Below, in pieces: positions 57,324-64,000 of a stretch of DNA of 64,000 bases (positions are counted from its first letter, which is position 1; each line of letters begins with the position of its first letter). Source of the stretch: Acinetobacter sp. ANC 4204 (GTDB taxonomy: Bacteria > Pseudomonadota > Gammaproteobacteria > Pseudomonadales > Moraxellaceae); contig NZ_NEFZ01000009.1 in assembly GCF_002135205.1 (NCBI RefSeq), positions 1 to 64,000 on the forward strand, read 5' to 3'. Under the pieces are notes generated by a model. That model saw nothing but the letters and a program-made list of their open reading frames with translations, did no database searches and was not told the DNA's origin. The position numbers were made by a program, and so were the translations under genes.

Positions 57324-58082
57324 TTACAAATACTTATGCTTCACCGCATAAAATTTGTCACGCCACATTCGTTTTTGCTTTTTAACCCCATAAGAAAAAC
57401 TTCGACCTTCTCTTTCTTTACGAGAAATTCCTTGTGCGGCTACAGTTCCCAAAATATCACTGTCTAGACCCGCTGGTTTGACCAATGCAGGCCATACTCC
57501 TAAACCTTTCCCATTTTTACTGAGCCAAGTTTGAAAGAAAATATCAACAGGCATGGTCATTGATTTTCCTGCATGTATAAATGCTTCAGCACCTTTGCGT
57601 GACCAAACTAAACCGAGACCGCGAATAGGGAAATAAAAAGCGTGCCATAAGCTCATGCCATCAATATTCGTAACATCTTTGCTTAGTTTTTTCTTTTTGG
57701 CCGCAATATTGATCAAATACCAATCTAATTCTTTATGCTGATTTAGATAGGTAAGTACGCCATCAAGCTTGTCTTTAAACTCTTGATTAATCTTCATATC
57801 ATCTTCAAGCACAACTAAATAATCAGCATCTGTCGTTAGAAACTTCTCCGCACAACCGTAGTGACTCAAATAACACCCCAACTCTGAATTCATCAAACTA
57901 CGACCCAGTGCTTGATTCGCACCATGATCATCATAGTTTGTAAACTCAGTGAGTGCTTTGCCTCGACCATCGACCGCAGAAAAGCGCTCAAAAGGCCAAT
58001 TGACTTGATCCAACTGCTGTGTTGCTCGCTCAAGTCGTTCCTGACTGCCGTCCAAATTAATTAAATAAGTAACAACTTTCAT
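57324..58082 (-). CDS. Family-25 LPS glycosyltransferase
   Basis: The 252-residue GT25 protein opens M-K-V-V-T-Y-L-I-N-L-D-G-S-Q-E-R and has G-C-Y-L-S-H-Y near 73 and the metal-binding L-V-V-L-E-D-D-M near 90. This group includes beta-galactosyltransferases of lipooligosaccharide cores such as LgtB/LgtE. ATG 58082 has AAAGG six bases upstream; an adjacent ATG at 58085 is closer to it. It sits 9 bases after the Stealth gene. Confidence 0.85.
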   Translation of the reverse strand: MKVVTYLINLDGSQERLERATQQLDQVNWPFERFSAVDGRGKALTEFTNYDDHGANQALGRSLMNSELGCYLSHYGCAEKFLTTDADYLVVLEDDMKINQEFKDKLDGVLTYLNQHKELDWYLINIAAKKKKLSKDVTNIDGMSLWHAFYFPIRGLGLVWSRKGAEAFIHAGKSMTMPVDIFFQTWLSKNGKGLGVWPALVKPAGLDSDILGTVAAQGISRKEREGRSFSYGVKKQKRMWRDKFYAVKHKYL

Positions 58083-58091
58083 CATGAACCT

Positions 58092-59063
58092 TTAAACCAA
58101 AACGGAATGGGGTAAATAGCCTGCTAATTTTTCATGCATTGCATCACTGATCTGCTTTGCAGCATCGCTACTCAGCTGATCCAAACTTTGAATACAACCA
58201 TATTTAATTTCGGGATTTTGAAGCGCTTGTATAAAACTATTCAAACTGTCCTGATTTTTAAGATACGCCAGTTCAAGATCAGGCTTCAACTCCGCCTGCT
58301 GTTTTTGAATCTTAATATGGTTCATCAGTGAAATTGGATTTAGCTGTTCTACACTTCGAAATTTAAACTTGATCTGTGTTTCTAAACGCTGCGGATGCGC
58401 AAGCAAATAGTCCTTTAATGCATCACGATCTACAATATGAGGATAATGATGAATTTCAAAGAACTTATTAAAGCCTAAAATATCCGCACCAAGCATCTGC
58501 GCAATCATATGCTTAGGCTGTATAGGTTGACCCAATTGACGACTCATAAACTGGCGATATTTCAGCTTGGCTTTAAGCGCAAAGCTACTTTGCCAGTGAC
58601 CATAGACCACCAAATGATCATCTTTTAAGAAGTCTTCAATTTTTGCTGGCGAATTAAAAAAGAAATCATCATTCAGGTAGATAAAATAATCCGACAACCC
58701 CTCAATATTCCAAAGCATCGTTTCAATAGAACGTGTATTGAATGTGGGCAAGTGCTGTTCAAAACCTTTGAAAATTTCGCGGTGATCGACCACCCGAATT
58801 TTATCCTTAGCACATAGGCCCTGCGCGACAAACTCATCAATAAATTCAGGACGTTGATTGTCCGCTACAACATAAATATGACGACAAAAAGGAACATATT
58901 TTAAAATTGAAGCAATGTTGTAATAAATTTCATTATTGCTGGCGAAACGCGTATCACTGATCGCATCAGAGGCATCTTCACCCGTCAAATATTTATGGCG
59001 CTTTTTTTTCAGTTCAATGTCATTACCATCTACCCAGGCAATCACAACATCAATATTTTGCAT
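58092..59063 (-). CDS. Stealth-family sugar-phosphate transferase
   Basis: The 323-residue protein shows Stealth conserved region 1, I-D-V-V-I-A-W-V-D-G-N-D, at the extreme N-terminus. Region 2 contains R-F-A-S-N-N-E-I-Y-Y-N, R-H-I-Y-V-V-A-D-N-Q and Y-F-I-Y-L-N-D-D-F-F-F. Members move sugar-1-phosphate onto a glycan, making phosphodiester links in capsules. ATG 59063 is preferred over GTG 59075. Presence in a core locus suggests a phosphodiester-linked substituent. Confidence 0.85.
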   Translation of the reverse strand: MQNIDVVIAWVDGNDIELKKKRHKYLTGEDASDAISDTRFASNNEIYYNIASILKYVPFCRHIYVVADNQRPEFIDEFVAQGLCAKDKIRVVDHREIFKGFEQHLPTFNTRSIETMLWNIEGLSDYFIYLNDDFFFNSPAKIEDFLKDDHLVVYGHWQSSFALKAKLKYRQFMSRQLGQPIQPKHMIAQMLGADILGFNKFFEIHHYPHIVDRDALKDYLLAHPQRLETQIKFKFRSVEQLNPISLMNHIKIQKQQAELKPDLELAYLKNQDSLNSFIQALQNPEIKYGCIQSLDQLSSDAAKQISDAMHEKLAGYLPHSVLV

Positions 59064-59103
59064 TCGCTTGATCACTTCAAAACATGAGTCTACTTAGTGG
59101 CAA

Positions 59104-59877
59104 TTATTGCCACGCATCCTTAATCCACTGCGATGGCAATACATAGCGATACCATTTCCCACCGCCACCATGAATCGCGTCAGGTGGATTGATCTCACCA
59201 TGGAAAATAATGATTTTAACGCCTTCAGGTTTCACAGGCGGCTTGAAATACGCCAAAGGAATCTTTTGTAGGCAGTGATATTTATAGCTCTTACACCAAC
59301 TATCTGGCCAGTAAGACAACTTTTTCTCTTGATCGACATACCATGACAAATAGGCTTGCTCATTACGAAACTTCTGACGAATTTCATCAAAATGTTCACG
59401 GAAATAAGGCATTAATCCCGGGAAAGCGCCCAATTTAAAACGGTAAACCGAGCTATTACCTGTAATACGCCACGGGCGTTTCCAATCATGAATAATCAGA
59501 AAATCCCCTGGGTGGGTAAAGAAACTGTCAATATTGTCAACAATCACCACATCCAAATCTAGAAATAATGCATTCCCCTTTAAACCATACAAATCTGGTT
59601 CAAATGTAGACAGCTTATTCCACCCTCGTTCAGGACTCCCCGGTGGTAATGCCAATGGTGGAATCGGAAAACATTCAACTGCAGGGTCAATTCCTTCAGA
59701 ACGATCTGTTAGGCAGACCATTTTGAAATCAACCGTGGTATGACGTTTCACCATATTATATAAACGATTGACGTACTCGGCCCCATATTTGGTGCCCCAT
59801 TTCATGCACAACACAACATTTTGTTCTGCTTGGGTATCAGCCTGTTTTAACAGCGCATCGTTCACGTTTTCCTGCAT
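59104..59877 (-). CDS. Core glycosyltransferase with D-x-D motif
   Basis: The 257-residue GT-A protein opens with a Gln/Asn-rich leader and then V-V-L-C-M-K-W-G-T-K-Y. It has the motif L-F-L-D-L-D-V-V-I-V-D-N near 99 and a conserved W-N-K-L-S-T-F-E-P upstream. It looks like the glycosyltransferases found in Acinetobacter outer-core loci, and it is first in the minus-strand group. The specificity is unknown. Confidence 0.75.
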   Translation of the reverse strand: MQENVNDALLKQADTQAEQNVVLCMKWGTKYGAEYVNRLYNMVKRHTTVDFKMVCLTDRSEGIDPAVECFPIPPLALPPGSPERGWNKLSTFEPDLYGLKGNALFLDLDVVIVDNIDSFFTHPGDFLIIHDWKRPWRITGNSSVYRFKLGAFPGLMPYFREHFDEIRQKFRNEQAYLSWYVDQEKKLSYWPDSWCKSYKYHCLQKIPLAYFKPPVKPEGVKIIIFHGEINPPDAIHGGGGKWYRYVLPSQWIKDAWQ

Positions 59878-60060
59878 GTTCTATCATCCACCAGCATTCT
59901 GTTTCATATCATAACATCTCTGACAAGAAGTTAGTGTATGGCTTTTTCAAAGCCTTCATAATACTCAAAATAGTTTGTGCTATGATACGAAGTCGCTTTT
60001 TACAAATCAGAAATGGTTTGAATCCAAGCTCCCATATGAAGAATATAGAATCAGGTTGAT

Positions 60061-61230
60061 ATGAAAATAGCAGTTGCAGGCACCGGTTACGTCGGCCTTT
60101 CTAATGCCATGATCTTCTCACAACATCATGAAGTTATTGCACTGGATATCATCGACACAAAAGTCGACATGTTGAATAAAAAAATATCTCCGATTCAGGA
60201 CGCAGATATATCGACATTTTTAAGCGAGAAACCGCTTAATTTTCGTGCTACAACTGACAAATATGAGGCTTATCGAGGCGCTGATTTTGTCATTATTGCG
60301 ACACCTACCGACTACGACACAAAAACCAACTATTTCAATACTCAAAGTGTCGAAAGCGTAATCCAAGATGTAGTTGGAATTAATCCTCAAGCAACCATGG
60401 TTATTAAATCCACGGTGCCCGTAGGATTTACTCAGAAAGTAAAAGCACAATACAACACCGAGAACATTATTTTTTCTCCAGAGTTTTTACGTGAAGGTAA
60501 GGCTTTACATGACAATCTTTATCCTTCACGTATTATTGTCGGTGAAAAATCAGAACGTGCTCAATTGTTTGCAGACATGTTGATTGAAGGTGCCATTAAA
60601 AAAGATAGTCCAGTATTATTTACAGACTCTACAGAAGCTGAAGCAATTAAATTATTTGCCAACACTTACCTTGCAATGCGCGTCGCTTATTTTAATGAAC
60701 TCGATACCTATGCGCAGTCCTTCGGTCTGGATACCCGTCAAATTATTGAAGGCGTATGTTTAGATCAACGTATTGGCAACCATTACAATAACCCATCCTT
60801 TGGCTATGGTGGCTATTGTCTACCTAAGGACACCAAGCAACTTCTTGCCAATTACAATCAAGTGCCAAGCAACCTAATTCAAGCGATTGTCGATTCCAAC
60901 AGTACACGTAAAGACTTTATTGCAGATTCCATTATTGCCAAAAACCCAAACACTGTTGGCATCTACCGTTTAGTGATGAAAAGTGGCTCAGATAACTTTA
61001 GGGCTTCAGCTATCCAAGGCATTATGAAACGCATTAAAGCCAAAGGGATTAATGTGATTGTCTATGAACCAACTTTAAATGAAGAAGAATTCTTTAAATC
61101 AAAAGTAGTCAATAATTTAGATCAATTTAAGCAGCAAAGTGATGTCATCATTGCCAATCGCAAGTCTCAGGACTTAAGTGATGTTGAAGATAAAATTTAT
61201 ACTCGTGATATTTTTGGAGGTGATGAATGA
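60061..61230 (+). CDS. ugd: UDP-glucose 6-dehydrogenase Ugd
   Basis: This 389-residue enzyme oxidises UDP-glucose to UDP-glucuronate with NAD. The N-terminal G-T-G-Y-V-G-L nucleotide site is at residues 7-13, and the catalytic cysteine lies in [10 protein letters not shown] near 256. AGG lies five bases before the ATG. It overlaps the next gene by four bases (ATGA) and supplies its substrate. Confidence 0.95.
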   Translation: MKIAVAGTGYVGLSNAMIFSQHHEVIALDIIDTKVDMLNKKISPIQDADISTFLSEKPLNFRATTDKYEAYRGADFVIIATPTDYDTKTNYFNTQSVESVIQDVVGINPQATMVIKSTVPVGFTQKVKAQYNTENIIFSPEFLREGKALHDNLYPSRIIVGEKSERAQLFADMLIEGAIKKDSPVLFTDSTEAEAIKLFANTYLAMRVAYFNELDTYAQSFGLDTRQIIEGVCLDQRIGNHYNNPSFGYGGYCLPKDTKQLLANYNQVPSNLIQAIVDSNSTRKDFIADSIIAKNPNTVGIYRLVMKSGSDNFRASAIQGIMKRIKAKGINVIVYEPTLNEEEFFKSKVVNNLDQFKQQSDVIIANRKSQDLSDVEDKIYTRDIFGGDE

Positions 61231-62249
61231 AAGTTTTAGTCACAGGTGCAGCAGGTTTTATTGGTTTTCATGTTGCTAAAAAGTTGCTTGAACGTGGTGA
61301 TAGCGTTGTCGGCTTTGACAACATGAATGATTATTATGATCCTACGCTCAAACAAGCACGTGTTGATTTATTAAATCAAACAGCCACCCAAAATGCAGGA
61401 CAATTCGAGTTCATTCTAGCCAATCTTGCCGATAAAATAGCAGTTGATCAATGCTTTCAACAGCATCAGTTTGATCGCGTCATTCACTTGGCCGCACAAG
61501 CAGGCGTGCGCTACTCACTTGAAAACCCAATGAGTTATGTCGAAAGCAATATTATTGGCTTTACCAATATTATTGAAGCATGTCGTTATGCGAAAACACC
61601 ACATCTCACTTATGCCAGCACAAGTAGCGTCTACGGTGCCAATACCACCATGCCATTTAGTGAAAAACATGGGGTCAACCATCCGGTGCAATTTTACGCT
61701 GCCACCAAACGTGCGAATGAGTTAATGGCTCATAGTTATAGTCATTTATTCCAACTGCCAACCACTAGCTTACGCTTCTTTACGGTCTATGGCCCGTGGG
61801 GTCGCCCAGACATGGCTTTATTCAAATTCACTAAAAATATCATTGAAAACAAGCCAATTCCTGTGTTCAATCATGGTAACCATACCCGTGATTTTACGTT
61901 TATTGCAGATATTGTCGAAGGTGTGATTCGCTCAAGCGATCAAATTGCACAAGCCAATCCAAACTGGGATAGCAACCATCCAGATCCATCGACCAGCAAT
62001 GCGCCTTTCCGTATCTTTAATATCGGCAATAATAATCCTGTTAAATTGATTGAATATATTCATGCAATTGAAAAAGCATTAGATAAAGAAGCCATTTTGG
62101 ACTTATTACCTTTACAAGCAGGTGATGTACCCGACACTTTTGCTTACAGTACAGCCTTGGAACAAAGTGTAGGCTATAAGCCTTCAGTTTCAGTTGAAGA
62201 CGGCGTCCAACAGTTTGTACAGTGGTATCGAAATTTCTACCAAGTTTAA
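61227..62249 (+). CDS. gla: UDP-glucuronate 4-epimerase
   Basis: The 340-residue short-chain epimerase converts UDP-glucuronate to UDP-galacturonate. It has G-A-A-G-F-I-G at 7-13, the S-S-V-Y-G site, the Y-A-A-T-K catalytic pair near 150 and the [15 protein letters not shown] segment typical of glucuronate-specific members. GGAGG six bases upstream lies inside ugd, and the start overlaps its stop. Together with ugd it gives UDP-GlcA and UDP-GalA for the core. Confidence 0.9.
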   Translation: MKVLVTGAAGFIGFHVAKKLLERGDSVVGFDNMNDYYDPTLKQARVDLLNQTATQNAGQFEFILANLADKIAVDQCFQQHQFDRVIHLAAQAGVRYSLENPMSYVESNIIGFTNIIEACRYAKTPHLTYASTSSVYGANTTMPFSEKHGVNHPVQFYAATKRANELMAHSYSHLFQLPTTSLRFFTVYGPWGRPDMALFKFTKNIIENKPIPVFNHGNHTRDFTFIADIVEGVIRSSDQIAQANPNWDSNHPDPSTSNAPFRIFNIGNNNPVKLIEYIHAIEKALDKEAILDLLPLQAGDVPDTFAYSTALEQSVGYKPSVSVEDGVQQFVQWYRNFYQV

Positions 62250-62283
62250 AGACGAATGTGGTCATTAAACTGTACAAAATAAA

Positions 62284-62318
62284 ACCCCTAATTTTTTTAT
62301 GATTAGGGGTTCTATTTT
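62284..62318. terminator. Bidirectional terminator after the ugd-gla pair
   Basis: ACCCCTAAT/ATTAGGGGT, 9 bp, with T-rich sequence on both exits. It separates gla from the converging ATP-grasp gene. Confidence 0.8.
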
Positions 62319-62479
62319 CCATGATATTTAAATCGACAATCTTAGATATAATCAATTTTAATTGTCAGGCTTTTTAATCATTAAAGAGCATCTGCACAGT
62401 ATTCAAATAATATCCTATTTCAGAATATCGAATAATCAAATCTTTTTTAAATTAATCCAATAATACTCTGTAGGCCACA

Positions 62480-63355
62480 TTAAGAGCGCCATAAGGCTCC
62501 CAGTTTGATATCCCACTCAGCAGGAGAAATAACCATACGCCCTGCGTTTGGTGTTAATGTAATTTCGCTAAACAGTATTGCATCTTGCGACAATAAAAAA
62601 TCTATTCGGCTATAGCCATATTCCAAACAAAGTTTTTCAGATAACTCCATCATCTTCTTCATCCTGCAAGGCTCAATAACTGGTTGCGGTGTATTTTCTT
62701 TCAAGTCAACGGTGAACGGCTGTAATGACCAAGAGGTATCATAAATATTTGAATATTCAGTACCATCATGCCCACGAACATCAACCTCAACATACATCGG
62801 TTGCCCTTCAAAACAGTGAACTCGGCAGGTCGTAATAGTCGCAAGTGTTTCAGCATCACGATATAAATCAACATAATGCTCCGCCAAAATAAGCGGCGAA
62901 ATATTTTTATAGTGCCACTCGCGTTTGCGGTAGTACATATTCATCTTTAAACTATTTTTGAGCTTAATTTCTGTCCGATTAAAATCAAATGAATCTTTAT
63001 CATGACAAATCGTAGCACTTCCACTATCGTGCGTGCATTTTAAAACAAACCTGTTTGGAAATTGATCAAAATTAATATCATTAAAATCACAATATGTCCC
63101 AATCAATGGAACCATATATTCTTCACCAATTCGATCTATCACCAGCTCTCTGACAGCGAATTTATCTGCTAATTTAGTGTGTAGTGCGCTTCTTTCAAAA
63201 ATCATTCGCGCAGTCACTTTCTCATTAAAACTTTCTGGTTGATTAAAATTTGGAGTATATCCCAATTTATTAATAAACCTTTTTGTTAGATATTTTTCAT
63301 CCGAAACAAACATCGTTCTAATTACTTTTGCTTGATATATAAGATTGTTAATCAT
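62480..63355 (-). CDS. TupA-like ATP-grasp ligase
   Basis: The 291-residue protein fits the TupA-like ATP-grasp family (PF14305). It has P-E-S-F-N-E-K-V near 40, F-V-L-K-C-T-H-D-S-G in the ATP-binding lid near 102, R-I-D-F-L-L near 255 and the metal-site end F-S-E-I-T-L-T-P-N-A-G. In alkaliphilic Bacillus, tupA is needed for a teichuronopeptide made of polyglucuronate and polyglutamate. An amide bond between an amino acid and a uronic acid is a possible activity here. It is next to ilvE, at the border of the core locus. Confidence 0.78.
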   Translation of the reverse strand: MINNLIYQAKVIRTMFVSDEKYLTKRFINKLGYTPNFNQPESFNEKVTARMIFERSALHTKLADKFAVRELVIDRIGEEYMVPLIGTYCDFNDINFDQFPNRFVLKCTHDSGSATICHDKDSFDFNRTEIKLKNSLKMNMYYRKREWHYKNISPLILAEHYVDLYRDAETLATITTCRVHCFEGQPMYVEVDVRGHDGTEYSNIYDTSWSLQPFTVDLKENTPQPVIEPCRMKKMMELSEKLCLEYGYSRIDFLLSQDAILFSEITLTPNAGRMVISPAEWDIKLGALWRS

Positions 63356-63516
63356 TGGTTAAATTTTAAATACATCTCATTTTTACCAAATAATAACAAA
63401 TTTATTCAATTGTGTATGCTTTGTGAATATTATATTTTTTCAGAAACTAATAGATAATGTTGTATTGATCATTTTAAAATCAAAATTAGTCAATAAAAAT
63501 AAAATAGAGAAAATAA

Positions 63517-63540
63517 AAAAGGGCTCCGAAGAGCCCTTTT
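63517..63540 (-). terminator. Terminator of ilvE
   Basis: AAAAGGGCTC/GAGCCCTTTT stem with a TTCG loop on the minus strand, followed by T residues. Confidence 0.85.
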
Positions 63541-63553
63541 CACATCAAATTAC

Positions 63554-64000
63554 TTATTTTACATAAGTCAACCAATGTGCATATTTCGGATCTTTACCTT
63601 TAACCGCATTAAAGAATGTGGTTTGAATTTGTTCAGTAATTGGGCCACGCGTACCTGAACCGATTTCACGGTCATCATATTCACGAATTGGCGTCACTTC
63701 AGCAGCCGTTCCTGTAAAGAATGCTTCATCTGCAATATAGAACTCATCACGGGTAATACGACGCTCAACCACGTCATATCCTAAATCTTTTGCAATGGTA
63801 ATAATGGTTTGACGTGTAATACCATCCAGTGCACCACCTGCGATGTCTGGCGTATGTAATACACCATCTTTGACCAAGAATACGTTTTCACCAGAACCTT
63901 GACATACATAACCTTGTGGGTCGAGCAACATTGCTTCGTCATAACCAGAATGTGCCACTTCTTGGTGAGCCAAAATCGACAAAGTGTAATTACCTGACGC
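63554..64000 (-). CDS. ilvE: Branched-chain aminotransferase IlvE, C-terminal part
   Basis: The gene runs off the right end of the window. The 148 residues present belong to a fold-type IV PLP transaminase: E-A-M-L-L-D-P-Q-G-Y-V, G-S-G-E-N-V-F-L-V, T-R-Q-T-I-I-T-I-A-K-D-L-G and T-G-T-A-A-E-V-T-P-I. It catalyses the last step of Leu, Ile and Val synthesis. ilvE is the second border gene of the Acinetobacter outer-core locus. Confidence 0.95.
   Translation of the reverse strand, partial: ASGNYTLSILAHQEVAHSGYDEAMLLDPQGYVCQGSGENVFLVKDGVLHTPDIAGGALDGITRQTIITIAKDLGYDVVERRITRDEFYIADEAFFTGTAAEVTPIREYDDREIGSGTRGPITEQIQTTFFNAVKGKDPKYAHWLTYVK

Noticed and set aside
1..64000. CRISPR array, prophage or defence island
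   Set aside because: I found no regularly spaced direct repeats, phage structural genes, integrase or restriction genes on either strand.

Overview
The window looks like a chromosomal segment of an Acinetobacter species. The evidence is the low-GC gammaproteobacterial gene content, SecA and BaeR/BaeS sequences of Acinetobacter type, a tRNA-Pro/Arg/His/Pro cluster, and an aspS-to-ilvE interval filled with glycosyltransferase genes. That interval is the known position of the lipooligosaccharide outer-core (OC) locus in A. baumannii. I cannot name the species.

Left part (1-12.5 kb): a probable stable-RNA promoter and leader reads off the left edge. Next come a yfiR-yfiN-yfiB c-di-GMP operon, four tRNA genes on the minus strand, nadA, argJ, a small secreted protein and secA. 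A decayed gene lies near 9.5-9.76 kb, followed by a 1-Cys peroxiredoxin and a metallo-beta-lactamase-fold hydrolase. The hydrolase is translationally coupled to a TpbA-like exported tyrosine phosphatase. In Pseudomonas TpbA acts on the YfiN (TpbB) pathway, so both halves of that circuit may lie within 12 kb here.

Middle-left (12.5-26.6 kb): the minus-strand string trpA-accD-folC-dedD is tightly coupled. The trpF-trpB pair lies about 6 kb upstream on the same strand. Between them sit an NhaC-type antiporter, an AraC regulator divergent from a ferritin-like hydrolase, and DUF2804 and DUF1543 genes. A cobalamin riboswitch with a clear promoter precedes btuB, and a PduO-type adenosyltransferase follows behind a terminator.

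Middle-right (27-50 kb): mostly housekeeping and accessory metabolism. It holds a glycerophosphodiesterase, a fatty-acid desaturase, selO, a YjbR protein, an amino-acid permease preceded by a possible 38-codon ORF, and the baeSR two-component pair divergent from a repeat-containing lipoprotein. Further right are two tandem acyl-CoA dehydrogenases, psiE, an RcnB-like protein, a phospholipase-D-fold protein, a Zur-box-controlled ZnuD-type zinc receptor, a DUF4184 membrane protein and aspS.

Right end (50.3-64 kb): an OC-type locus between aspS and ilvE. It holds a late-acyltransferase homologue, at least six glycosyltransferase-like genes of different folds, a Stealth-type sugar-phosphate transferase, a sialyltransferase-like protein, ugd and a UDP-glucuronate 4-epimerase, and a TupA-like ATP-grasp ligase. 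The gene set predicts an LOS core carrying uronic acids, perhaps phosphodiester-linked and amino-acid-amidated. This is the part of the window most likely to be undescribed. No CRISPR array, intact insertion sequence or prophage was seen.
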